Below are positions 31,701 through 38,801 of a stretch of 64,000 nt of DNA, one piece after another. The DNA is taken from contig NZ_JAAIJQ010000001.1 in the NCBI RefSeq assembly GCF_010820565.1, forward strand, positions 96,948 to 160,947, given 5' to 3'. Position 1 is the stretch's first letter. Every line of letters starts with the position of its first letter. Under the pieces are notes generated by a model. The model did not search any database. It was given only the letters and a program-made list of their open reading frames with translations, and was not told where the DNA came from. This DNA is from Thiorhodococcus minor (GTDB lineage Bacteria; Pseudomonadota; Gammaproteobacteria; Chromatiales; Chromatiaceae). The position numbers and the translations under genes are program-made.

Positions 31701-31887
31701 CACTTGGGTGGTCATCGACCACAAATCCAACCCAAGGCCAAAATCCGAGTGGCTCGGGCTTGCGAGCGAGCATAGTGGGCAACTTCAAGCCTATGCGCAG
31801 GCATTGAAAGCGCTAAGCGGAAAACCGGTAAAGGAATCGCTGATTCACTTCAGCGTTTCCGGGGGGATGGTCCATGTGGACTCGTGA
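28786..31887 (+). CDS. AddA/RecB-like UvrD helicase-nuclease
   Basis: 1033 residues. The SF1A helicase has Walker A HAGAGSGKTT near the very N-terminus, FTKKAAAELAERIG, motif II VDEFQDTSPIQLALF, GDAKQAIYGFRGSDPRL and motif VI LLYVGMTRARDRL. A C-terminal RecB-type nuclease has EGQIDLALE, VVIDHKSNP and QLQAYAQAL. The canonical Q-motif region before Walker A is short. Together with the upstream nuclease it makes a complete AddAB-like machine with two nuclease sites. Confidence 0.88.
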   Translation: MTILFRHAGAGSGKTTSIERDIGERMVDGRLQPEGLIAVTFTKKAAAELAERIGKGLLQRGRSDLASRLREARIGTVNAVCGQLIEDCCFDLGLSPTQRVVEEADQQALLNVALDAALSSGRTAELNALARRLAMDDWQGEVLALIEKARANDFSDDDLERFADRSVNELMAQLPAAEDFVDETGLRAALEQSLVAGRTVAKPTSKFQKSLEKIEIWLRQPVLTWQEWVRASKLEAGVKERGLLEPAITYGGRVLECPGFRRDMETMIRSLFDAAGMVMETFAKLKVERGLVDFVDQEQLTLRALMLPAVRDRLQQSLHYLVVDEFQDTSPIQLALFAELAHIANDVLLVGDAKQAIYGFRGSDPRLPLDVMHYVETGGGISEDLPNNYRSRPELVRLTNALFVEPFSHLLRPSQVELEPRVTSPLTHEPLCWWHLEGKNLPSRALALAGGLQKLIESGLTIVDPVTKTVRPVRASDIAVLYRNGDHAMDLAAACADRGLPTSQERAGLLETPEVTLALACLRRLADPKDSLASAEIIALESGTPGEDWLPSRLGAITAGDGPAWSDRASPTLARLSEARSEIATLTPVEALSMAIQVSGLHRTLVAWNEGRRLVEQRLANIARLTELVDDYCTSCEASGHAATVAGLILWLRGLEQQGADTQAAGAGDAVSILTYHKAKGLEWPVVICADLGADLKVSVFGPRVLASPEPFDWNAPLKGRELRYLPQPFPDQRGNDPLTQRLRDTPAWTEAETQARNEAVQLLYVGMTRARDRLILTHEGREGVGKWLDLLGSELFPLDGVALELPDGTTVQNSAETLGGSTDESTRPSRPRRWLSEPLFPPEQAPEYRQKPSDQQPGNEPYCKVVGDFGTRIDVTNRHDTAQVGSALHHTLALGLTVPGLGEEDIADILSGYDGVNINARQVLNRIRELSAWIAQHYPSARLHCELPFSWHLPSGKLQEGQIDLALELADTWVVIDHKSNPRPKSEWLGLASEHSGQLQAYAQALKALSGKPVKESLIHFSVSGGMVHVDS

Positions 31888-31969
31888 CCTGACCGTGTGA
31901 GGCCGGCTTGCAGCCTGAGCGGAGCCGACGAAGACGGGCGATTTTAGGAGCCTGCTGCAGATCGCGGGC

Positions 31970-32692
31970 TCAGACGGCGCGAAAGACTTCATCCAGTTGA
32001 GACCACAGCTCCTGCTTGACCTTCCGCAGCCGCATCCGCGGCATCAGTCCGAGCTGCGCGATGGCCTCATCGAAGGTCCAGCGTTGCTTGAGCATCTGCT
32101 CGATGTCCTGGCCGAAGGTGTGGCTGGTGTAGCGGTGCAGGGTGATCCAGCCGATCACCCGCGCGGCATGCAGCTCGAAGAGACCCAGCTCATGGATGGG
32201 CCGCTGGTGATGCTCCAGGGCGCCCAGATGGCCATTGAGCCAGACCAGGGTCGGCGCCCGTGTCTGCTCCAGAACGAGCTTGGTGCTGCGCAGGGTCTCC
32301 AGGGTGTCGGCGCCGCCGGCGATCACCGAGTTGATCACTACCCGCACCCCCAGTCCTTCCAGCACCGCAAAGAGATCATTCTCAACCGCGTACGCCATCA
32401 GCGGCTGAAAGCCGTTGCTGCCGACATCGACGACGAAGGGCGTCTCGGCCTCCGCCGAGGCCAGCCGCTCGACCAGCTGGTCGAAGGCGCGCGGATTGAC
32501 CACGTGCTCCTCGGCGAGCTGCAGATAGTCGCAGTTGAGCGGTGCATAACGCAGCAGGGTCGGGTTGGTCGCATCCGTATCGATGCAGTGCACCGGTTGC
32601 CCCGAATCCAGGAGGTACTGGGCGAGGATCGAAGACACGTAGCTCTTGCCGACGCCACCCTTGGCCTGCAGCGTGATGTAGAGGATCGACAT
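31970..32692 (-). CDS. traL: TraL-like ParA-family ATPase (conjugal transfer)
   Basis: 240 residues beginning MSILYITLQAKGGVGKSYVS, a deviant Walker A (KGGVGKS) of the ParA/MinD family, followed by HCIDTDATNPTL and FVVDVGSNGF. Length and sequence style match the TraL proteins encoded next to oriT in IncP-type transfer regions. The TraK-like gene lies 50 bp upstream on the same strand. It probably works in relaxosome or DNA-transfer control; the exact function of TraL is poorly defined. A chromosome-type partition ParA is less likely because no ParB is nearby. Confidence 0.75.
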   Translation of the reverse strand: MSILYITLQAKGGVGKSYVSSILAQYLLDSGQPVHCIDTDATNPTLLRYAPLNCDYLQLAEEHVVNPRAFDQLVERLASAEAETPFVVDVGSNGFQPLMAYAVENDLFAVLEGLGVRVVINSVIAGGADTLETLRSTKLVLEQTRAPTLVWLNGHLGALEHHQRPIHELGLFELHAARVIGWITLHRYTSHTFGQDIEQMLKQRWTFDEAIAQLGLMPRMRLRKVKQELWSQLDEVFRAV

Positions 32693-32742
32693 AGGGGGTC
32701 TCCTTGATGAAGCGAGCCGGGTCAGCGGCTTGGACGGCCGCG

Positions 32743-33114
32743 CTAATGAATGTCCTCGTCATCCGCGAGCGGGTCCCAGTTCAGGGTGGCTGGCGGAGAC
32801 GCCGGGCGTCTCGGTGCGGGTGGTCGCGGACGGGCGGCGGGATCGGATTCCGCCGTCGGCGTCATTGACGCTGTCGCCGAGACCGGTGGTCGCAGCCGCG
32901 CCAGATAACGGCGGAACTGACGCAGACTCATGGGCGGTGGATGCCCGATGTCGACGAAGGCCCGGTAGAGATCGATCCCCGTATAGCCAGCCTTCAGGGC
33001 CGCCAGGATCGCCGCCATGTTGACCTGGATGAAGGCACTGGGGCGGGTCGGACGAGTGCGCGTTATCGCCGTGAGACGGCTCAGGATCTGGTCAGGATCG
33101 GCGGATGTGGGCAT
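32743..33114 (-). CDS. TraK-like oriT-binding protein
   Basis: 123 residues. The segment AAILAALKAGYTGIDLYRAF followed by SLRQFRRYLARL resembles the short TraK proteins that bind oriT in IncP plasmids. The C-terminal third is Pro/Ala-rich and disordered, and longer than in RP4 TraK. It precedes the TraL-like gene in the order traK-traL seen in IncP elements and points away from the repeat array at 33541-33908. The assignment is moderate because the conserved core is short. Confidence 0.55.
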   Translation of the reverse strand: MPTSADPDQILSRLTAITRTRPTRPSAFIQVNMAAILAALKAGYTGIDLYRAFVDIGHPPPMSLRQFRRYLARLRPPVSATASMTPTAESDPAARPRPPAPRRPASPPATLNWDPLADDEDIH

Positions 33115-33540
33115 GGGGCTCTCTCATGTCGTGCATGTCGCTGGCGGTCAGCGGTGGTCCCGGCGGATCCCGCGCTGACATCTGAATGACCATGGCCGTG
33201 GCCGAAGGCTGACTCCGCCTGTCCCGAGGCCGTCTTGGGGCATCCGTCGCCGACCGCCGCGATCCTCTCCGCCCCCGGCGTGACACCGCGGGTCTGTCGC
33301 GCGATGCCGCTGGATCATAGGGGGCCGTTTTCCTTCTGTCTGGCCAATACGGTCTCTCCATCCGGGGACCGTTAGGGCCTGACATGGGCGAGGGCGCTCG
33401 TTAGGCTGATCCCCTCCGATCCGGGGACACGCGTTCTTCCGCGCCACCTGCAACGACGGTCTTCAACGCCGCCATTCGCCCGTCCGTCGGGCATGCCTGT
33501 CGAGCGCACGGCTCAAGGGCGGGATTCTTGGTTGGACAGC
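33115..33540. other. Noncoding region beside the candidate oriT
   Basis: About 425 bp between the TraK-like gene and the repeat array with no supported gene; open frames here are Arg/Pro-rich and composition-driven. It contains GC-rich inverted stretches such as CCATGGCCGTGGCC (about 33190), but no nick site that I recognise. Confidence 0.5.
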
Positions 33541-33908
33541 GGGTGAAACCGGGAACGGGATCGGCGGGGGTGAAACAGAGGGATTCGCCCGTCGAGACAA
33601 GTCACTATTCGGGCGGCATTTTCCTTTGGGTGAGTCACTGGGCGTCCAGCAGGACGTGAAACCACGCCGATCAGCTAGCCGATGCCCAGACGGTCAGCGA
33701 CGCGCCTGACGGGTGAAACGGCTGGCTCTAAGAGGGACGGGGTGAACCATGGATGGGATGGCTCACCGGTAACACGCTGTTTCGATAGGCTTTGGGCCAA
33801 TGTGAAACCGGCCATGCACTGAGGTAGAGGTGAAACCCAGGCATCGGCTGAAGCATGGCAACGGGGTGAAACACGGCTTGGGTTTCACCCAGTTAGGTAG
33901 GTGAAAAC
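33541..33908. repeat. Phased GGTGAAAC repeat array, candidate oriT or iteron region
   Basis: Exact GTGAAAC cores start at 33543, 33570, 33656, 33713, 33802, 33830 and 33866. Near-copies are GTGAGTC (33630), GTGAAC (33742) and GTGAAAAC (33901). Spacings of 27, 86, 57, 29, 60 and 28 are close to multiples of about 28.5. An inverted copy at 33882-33890 pairs with GGGTGAAAC at 33864-33872 to make a 9-bp hairpin with a 9-nt loop. The array ends 20 bp before the MobI-like gene; in SXT/R391 and IncA/C elements oriT lies just upstream of mobI. Function is inferred from place and structure. Confidence 0.7.
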
Positions 33909-33928
33909 GGCTGAAAAGGCGAGGGTGC

Positions 33929-34423
33929 ATGATCGGGCAGACGACAGACGAGACTTTCGATTGGGGCCTGGATGACAGCGACCAGGCGGATGATGCCAAT
34001 CCCCTGGCGGCGGTCGAGCCGGTCTGTCTGAGGCTTCTCAACCAACTGCACGCCGAGGCGGTCCAGTTGGCCACCCGCTTCATGGAGTCGATGCTGCAGG
34101 CACGTGAGGCGCATCCCTACAAGGAGCGTGGGTCGATCGGGGTACGGGTTCGTCGCTCATCTGCAGCACGGGCAGCGCCGGGCGTCTTCCTGATCGAATG
34201 GTTTCGCGTACGGGGCCAGCGTCGTACCGACTACATCCCACGCGGGGCAGGGCACCGCTATTCGCTGCGTGCCTTCGGCCGCATCGAGCCCTGGGAGCGG
34301 GCGCTGATCGAGATCTATGAGCCGCGCTTCGCTGAGATCCGTGTCCTGCTGCACCAGATCGGCATCCTACGTCGTCAAGCGCGTCATCTGTCCGATGCGC
34401 TTGGGCGATGGGAGGGTGACTAA
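33929..34423 (+). CDS. mobI: MobI-like conjugative transfer initiation protein
   Basis: 164 residues. The core FLIEWFRVRG...YIPRGAGHRYSLRAF, followed by WERALIEIYEPRFAEIR, resembles the MobI(A/C) family, which is needed for transfer initiation at oriT in SXT/R391 ICEs and IncA/C plasmids. Size fits the family (about 150-170 residues). It begins directly after the GTGAAAC array, consistent with binding there. The similarity is to a fast-evolving family, so a profile search is needed for certainty. Confidence 0.65.
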   Translation: MIGQTTDETFDWGLDDSDQADDANPLAAVEPVCLRLLNQLHAEAVQLATRFMESMLQAREAHPYKERGSIGVRVRRSSAARAAPGVFLIEWFRVRGQRRTDYIPRGAGHRYSLRAFGRIEPWERALIEIYEPRFAEIRVLLHQIGILRRQARHLSDALGRWEGD

Positions 34424-34547
34424 AACAATCGGTGCCTCCAGCGGCTCTCGCTTGCACAACGCTGTGCCTATACTGGGAAGTCAGTCCAAAACTGCTTGCC
34501 GATGCGCCCAGCGGGTCATTGGCTTCGGATCAGGAGGAGGAATCGAT

Positions 34548-34730
34548 CTGTCGTCTCCGTCTCAACAACTCGGGTTGCGTGTCGCGAGCATGCTGTTCGG
34601 GATCCTGTCGATCGCGCAACTGTTGCGTGTGATCAAGCACCTCGAGGTGATGGTGGCGGGACACGCGATTCCGGTGTCCTTCAGCGCCATCGCCTGTGTC
34701 GTTCTGGCCGGGCTCAGCCTCTGGCTCTGA
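34548..34730 (+). CDS. Small two-helix membrane protein
   Basis: About 60 residues in an open frame behind a very strong ribosome site AGGAGGAGG (34532-34540). The in-frame start would be CTG 34548; the first ATG, at 34590, would give 46 residues. Two hydrophobic helices are seen: LRVASMLFGILSIAQLLRVI and AIPVSFSAIACVVLAGLSLWL. No function can be assigned. The unusual start is chosen only because of the ribosome-site position. Confidence 0.45.
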   Translation: MSSPSQQLGLRVASMLFGILSIAQLLRVIKHLEVMVAGHAIPVSFSAIACVVLAGLSLWL

Positions 34731-34752
34731 CGCCTGTCGAAGGCCTTCGTGA

Positions 34753-35667
34753 ATGGCGACGACGTCTGAGTCGAGCACGCCAATGACACCACGGCTCAGG
34801 ATCCTGCCCTGTCTGGATTCACCCGAGCTGGCCGCGCAACGCCAGAGTGAGCTGCGCCTGCCGCGCGCGCAGGCGGCCGCGCTGGGCCGCTCCGCCGTGG
34901 AGGCGATCCGGCAAGGGTTCTATCTGAACGGGAAGGGGACGCGTGTCGACTGGCGCGAAGCGGTCCAAGCGGCCCGCGCCGCCAAGCGCAGTCTGTGCTC
35001 AGATGATCCGCTTCCGGAGCAAGATCGCGCCCCTGTCCCCGAGACCCGCGTCCAGGTCACCAACGAGACCACCCTAGGCGCCGCCGAGCGGCTCGTCGAG
35101 TGCGGATTGAGACCCCTGGCCCTCAACTTCGCCAACGGCGTGCACCCGGGCGGCGGCTTTCTGAACGGCGCCTTGGCCCAAGAAGAGGTGCTCTGCCGCT
35201 CCAGCGCCCTCTATGCGACCCTCGAGGGCGATCCCATGTACGCCGCCCATGCCCGGCGTCCGCGGCCCGATTCGACCGACTGGGCCATCTACTCGCCCGA
35301 GGTGCCAGTCTTCCGGCGAGATGACGGCGCGCCGCTCGACGCCCCTTGGCCATTGAGCGTCCTAACCTGCGCGGCGCCCTATGCCCCGGCCATCGGCCAG
35401 CCCGAGGCTGGGGATCTCCTCCAGCAGCGCATCCATCGCGTCCTGGCCATCGCCCGCGCCTTCGGTCATGAGACATTGGTGCTCGGCGCCTGGGGCTGCG
35501 GGGCCTTCGACAACGATCCCGTCCGCACCGCCCGCGATTTCCGCCAGGCCCTGGAGACGGACTTCGCCAGTGCCTTTAATGAGGTCGTCTTCGCCATCGC
35601 CGACTGGTCCCCGGAGCGGCGCTTCCTCGGCCCCTTCCGCGAGGTCTTCACGGCGGACGCGACCTGA
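34753..35667 (+). CDS. Bacterial-type PARG / TIGR02452 macro-domain protein
   Basis: 304 residues (a shorter start at 34783 is possible). The signature ALNFANGVHPGGGFLNGALAQEE contains the GGG-N-QEE catalytic motif of poly(ADP-ribose) glycohydrolases, with the two adjacent glutamates. LGAWGCGAFDNDP near the C-terminus closes the macro-domain pocket. Such enzymes remove ADP-ribose from targets. In a mobile element it could reverse host or phage ADP-ribosylation or act on NAD-derived signals. The DUF429 gene follows 17 bp downstream, suggesting an operon. Confidence 0.88.
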   Translation: MATTSESSTPMTPRLRILPCLDSPELAAQRQSELRLPRAQAAALGRSAVEAIRQGFYLNGKGTRVDWREAVQAARAAKRSLCSDDPLPEQDRAPVPETRVQVTNETTLGAAERLVECGLRPLALNFANGVHPGGGFLNGALAQEEVLCRSSALYATLEGDPMYAAHARRPRPDSTDWAIYSPEVPVFRRDDGAPLDAPWPLSVLTCAAPYAPAIGQPEAGDLLQQRIHRVLAIARAFGHETLVLGAWGCGAFDNDPVRTARDFRQALETDFASAFNEVVFAIADWSPERRFLGPFREVFTADAT

Positions 35668-35684
35668 CGCCGGCAAAGACAGGC

Positions 35685-36512
35685 ATGCGGGTCTACGGCA
35701 TCGACTTCACCAGTCGGCCCCGATGCACCAAGCCCATCACCTGTCTGGCCTGCCGTCTGGAGGGGGATCAGCTCTGCGCCGGCACCCTTAGCACCTGGTC
35801 CAGCTTCGCGCCCTTCGAGGCGTTCCTCCAGCAGCCCGGTCCCTGGATCGCCGGCGTCGATTTCCCCTTCGGTCAGTCGCGGACCTTCGTGAGCAACATC
35901 GGTTGGCCAACGACCTGGTCTGGCTACGTGCGCCAGGCCGAGTCGCTGGGTCGCGCAGGCTTTCGCCAGGCGCTCGACGCCTATCGCCAGCCGCGCTTAC
36001 CTGGTGACAAAGAGCACCGTCGCGCGACCGATCGCGCCGCCGGTGCCATCAGTCCGCAGAAGCTCTACGGCACCCCGGTCGGTCTGATGTTCTTCGAGGG
36101 TGCGCCAAGGCTCTTGCGGGCCGGGGTGAGGATTCCGGGTGTGCAGAGCGGCGATCCCGATCGGGTCTGCGTCGAGGCCTATCCGGGTCTGCTCGCCCGC
36201 CAACTGATCGGCCGCCGCTCCTACAAGCAGGATATCCGTGCTCAGCAGACACCGGAGCGGGATCGAACCCGTCGTGCGCTGCTGCAAGCCATTCTGAAAG
36301 GTGCTACTCAGCCTGCTTACGGTCTTCGCGTGCAAGCGCCATTGACTCTTGCCGATGATCCCATGGGCGATGCGCTCGACGCCTTGCTTTGTGCCATCCA
36401 GGCTGCCTGGGCCTGGACCCAGCGTGCGGCTGACTACGGTCAGCCGACCTCACTGGATCCACTCGAAGGCTGGATCGCCGATCCCCATGCCCGGGTAGCT
36501 GACTTCGTCTAA
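35685..36512 (+). CDS. DUF429 family protein (RNase H-like fold)
   Basis: 275 residues beginning MRVYGIDFTSRP, with IAGVDFPFGQ, VEAYPGLLAR and DPMGDALDALLCAIQAAWA. The acidic residues at these four places match the RNase H-like core of DUF429. No substrate is known. It follows the PARG-like gene closely and they may be co-expressed. An IS3 element has inserted about 110 bp downstream. Confidence 0.75.
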   Translation: MRVYGIDFTSRPRCTKPITCLACRLEGDQLCAGTLSTWSSFAPFEAFLQQPGPWIAGVDFPFGQSRTFVSNIGWPTTWSGYVRQAESLGRAGFRQALDAYRQPRLPGDKEHRRATDRAAGAISPQKLYGTPVGLMFFEGAPRLLRAGVRIPGVQSGDPDRVCVEAYPGLLARQLIGRRSYKQDIRAQQTPERDRTRRALLQAILKGATQPAYGLRVQAPLTLADDPMGDALDALLCAIQAAWAWTQRAADYGQPTSLDPLEGWIADPHARVADFV

Positions 36513-36647
36513 CGGACTGAGCGTCCCGCGACCGGCTCAGCCTTCGTCCTCAAGACCGGCCGATCATCAGATCGTTTCGTTTGCTCGCTCCGCAGATCCC
36601 CGAGCCAGAGGCGATGGCGGTAAGTGTCAAGGTAGTTGTCGCATTGG

Positions 36648-37700
36648 TCATGTCGCTGTCAGTTGGTTTTGATGCTCCGTTGCGGTCGGTTTTCCAGGGT
36701 TGAGGAAGACGGTGATTTCGGGCTTCCAGTTGCGCGTGTTGCCGCTCCAGCGTTCGGGATGCTGGGCCTTGGCGGCCTGATAGAGGGCATCACGCCGGGC
36801 GAGCCGGTCAATATCCTCGCCGCGATGGCGCTGCGCGGGGGTGACGAAGCGCAAGGCGCTGTGGAGGTGCTCGGTGTTGTACCAGCGCTCGAATCCGTCG
36901 ACCCAGGTACGGGCGTCATCAAGGCTCGCGAAGGGCTGTTCGGGGAACCCTGGATGGCCCTTGAGGGTGTTGAATAGCGACTCCGAGAAGGGGTTGTCAT
37001 CGCTCACCGAGGGTCGGCTGAACGAGGGCACGACGCCCAGGCGCTGCAAGGTGGCGAGCATGGTGGCGCCTTTCATGGGCGCGCCATTGTCCGAATGCAG
37101 CACCAGGGCATCGGCGCGCACGCCTTCGCGCAGATGGGCCTTGCGGAAGACACTGGCCGCCTGCTCGGCGGATTCGCTCGGGTAGACCTCCCAGCCGACG
37201 ATCTTGCGGCTGTAGACGTCCATGATCAGGTAGAGATAGAAAAACATCCCCTTCACGGTGGTGGCCAAATACGTGATGTCCCAACTCCAGACCTGATTGG
37301 GGCCGGTGGCGGTCAGTGGTGAGGGACGCGCGCGCGCGGGCGCCTTGGGCTGGCCGCGTCGGGCGAGTTGATCGGCGGCCCGTAGCACCCGGTAGAAGGT
37401 CGCTTCCGAGGCCAGGTAGCGGCCCTGATCGGCCAGCGCCGGGACGATCTGGTGCGGGGACAGGTGGGCGAATTCCGCTTTGTTGGCCACCGTCAGGATG
37501 GCGCTCCGCTCGGCGGGCGTGAGGCGGTTGGCCGGGGTGCGCACGGCGTCGGGCGCGCGGTGCTCGCGGCAACGGGCATCGCCCTGGATGGCGCCCGCCT
37601 GGCGCCAGCGCTGCACGGTGCGGGCGGTCAACCCGACGGCCGCGCAGGCCCGCTCCAGACGGGCGCCCGCGCTGACCGCCTCGCCAATCCAGCCGCTCAC
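36648..37700 (-). CDS. IS3-family transposase catalytic part (OrfB, DDE integrase)
   Basis: 350 residues. The rve catalytic core shows VWSWDITYL (first D), LVLHSDNGAPMKG (second D) and DDNPFSESLFNTLK (E), the DDE triad of IS3 transposases, followed by WYNTEHLHSAL. An HTH region (GLTARTVQRWRQAG) lies at the N-terminus. Its ATG overlaps the orfA stop by 4 bp, and its frame is open back to the A8G slippery site, so an OrfAB fusion can be made by a -1 shift. Confidence 0.93.
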   Translation of the reverse strand: MSGWIGEAVSAGARLERACAAVGLTARTVQRWRQAGAIQGDARCREHRAPDAVRTPANRLTPAERSAILTVANKAEFAHLSPHQIVPALADQGRYLASEATFYRVLRAADQLARRGQPKAPARARPSPLTATGPNQVWSWDITYLATTVKGMFFYLYLIMDVYSRKIVGWEVYPSESAEQAASVFRKAHLREGVRADALVLHSDNGAPMKGATMLATLQRLGVVPSFSRPSVSDDNPFSESLFNTLKGHPGFPEQPFASLDDARTWVDGFERWYNTEHLHSALRFVTPAQRHRGEDIDRLARRDALYQAAKAQHPERWSGNTRNWKPEITVFLNPGKPTATEHQNQLTAT

Positions 37701-38269
37701 TTGGACGCGCCGGGCCTGGGAGAGGGAGCGTCCACGGGTTCCTCCCAGATCGCCCGGACTTTTTTTTGGAGCAACAACAAGGCGGCGGCCTCCGCCAACG
37801 CCCGGTCCTTGCGTTGCAACTCCTTGGACAACTGGTTGATCTGCTCGCGCTCGGCGCGTTGTTCGGTGCGCTCGGCGCTGGTGGGCCGGGGCTCGTTGGC
37901 GTGCTGGCAGGCGGTGCGCCAGGCGGCGATCTGCTCGGCAAAGAGCCCTTTGCGCCGACAGTACGCGCCCAGCTCCAGTTCGTTGAGGCTGGCCGTCTCC
38001 ACCACCGCGGCGAACTTCTCGGCACCGCTCAGGACGCCGACCGGGCCGGGCGGGGTGGTCGCCAGCGCCGTCGGGTCACCGGCTTGACGGCGCCAACCGT
38101 AGAGGGTGTCACGGGGAATCCCGTACTCGCGCGCCAACACGGGTACGCTGACGGGATTGGGAGGGAGCATCTTGGTCAGGAGGCTGGCTTTCAGCTCGTC
38201 CGAGTAGGTCTTCAAAATCCGTCGCCTCTTGGTGCGTCCCGGTGCCGGCGCGTTTGCGCCGCGCCCCAT
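37697..38269 (-). CDS. IS3-family transposase DNA-binding part (OrfA)
   Basis: 190 residues. After a basic start comes LKTYSDELKASLLTKML, then the HTH VPVLAREYGIPRDTLYGWRRQ, then a leucine-zipper-like coiled coil (about 120-165) ending in LLLLQKKVRAIWEE. The QKK codons form an A8G run (37760-37768 on the minus strand). In IS3 elements such runs direct -1 frameshifting into orfB. Confidence 0.9.
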   Translation of the reverse strand: MGRGANAPAPGRTKRRRILKTYSDELKASLLTKMLPPNPVSVPVLAREYGIPRDTLYGWRRQAGDPTALATTPPGPVGVLSGAEKFAAVVETASLNELELGAYCRRKGLFAEQIAAWRTACQHANEPRPTSAERTEQRAEREQINQLSKELQRKDRALAEAAALLLLQKKVRAIWEEPVDAPSPRPGASK

Positions 38270-38396
38270 GGGCGTCGCTGTCCAGTCGCCCTACGGGCTC
38301 CTTCCCAGCGACGCCCAAGGGGCGCTAGGCCCCAGGACTGTCAGGCCCCCATCCTCACACACACCCTCCCAGAGGGAGGCGACTTCTATCCTGACA

Positions 38397-38661
38397 CCGG
38401 GGGATGGCACTGGTGTGCGGCGACATGGCGCCAGACCCCCAGGACCTGTGCCTCCAGCGCCTCTTCCCAGCGCCGCCGCCTTCCGATAGACCACAGCCAG
38501 CGCGTCGCCGAGCTCCCGCGCCAGGATTGGCCCGATCGGCTCTGCCTTGGCGATGTCATGGAAGGCGTCGCCTCCCCCACCTGGCCGAGCAGAGCCTCGT
38601 CATCGTCGTCACCCCCTCCGAAGGTGCTGGTCACCACTCGCCTTCTTGCTGTTGTGACCAA
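38397..38661 (-). pseudogene. Possible decayed gene cut by the IS3 element
   Basis: Protein-like sequence on the minus strand alternates between two frames: DDDDEALLGQVGEA in one, then FHDIAKAEPIGPILARELGD and VVYRKAAALG in the next, then EEALEAQVLGVWRHVAAHQ back in the first. One missing and one extra base would join them. The frame then runs into the IS3 end. No family is recognised, and composition bias could mislead. The rest of the 400-bp stretch up to 38801 shows nothing else. Confidence 0.25.
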
Positions 38662-38801
38662 GCGTCCACGTCCACCTCAGGGTGGCGGAGTGATGAAGGT
38701 CTCACTTCGGGTGCTGGTCCCTTTGCTAGGATCATCGGTCGGCCACGAACGGGCGTTGTGGAATCGCTCTCACGGTCCCTTCAAGAAGGAGCTCACGCGA
38801 C

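Larger units (their letters stand above)
36625..38396 (-). mobile_element. IS3-family insertion sequence
   Basis: About 1772 bp containing orfA and orfB on the minus strand. The imperfect inverted ends are TGTCAAGGTAGTTGTCGC at 36625 and, read inward from the right, TGTCAGGATAGAAGTCGC (ending 38396). No clear short target duplication is visible. On the right it abuts a decayed reading frame. Both transposase frames look intact and the slippery site is present, so it may still be active. Confidence 0.85.

Noticed and set aside
33092..33385. Minus-strand open frame near the candidate oriT
   Set aside because: Arg/Pro-rich translation with no protein character; fits GC-rich noncoding DNA.
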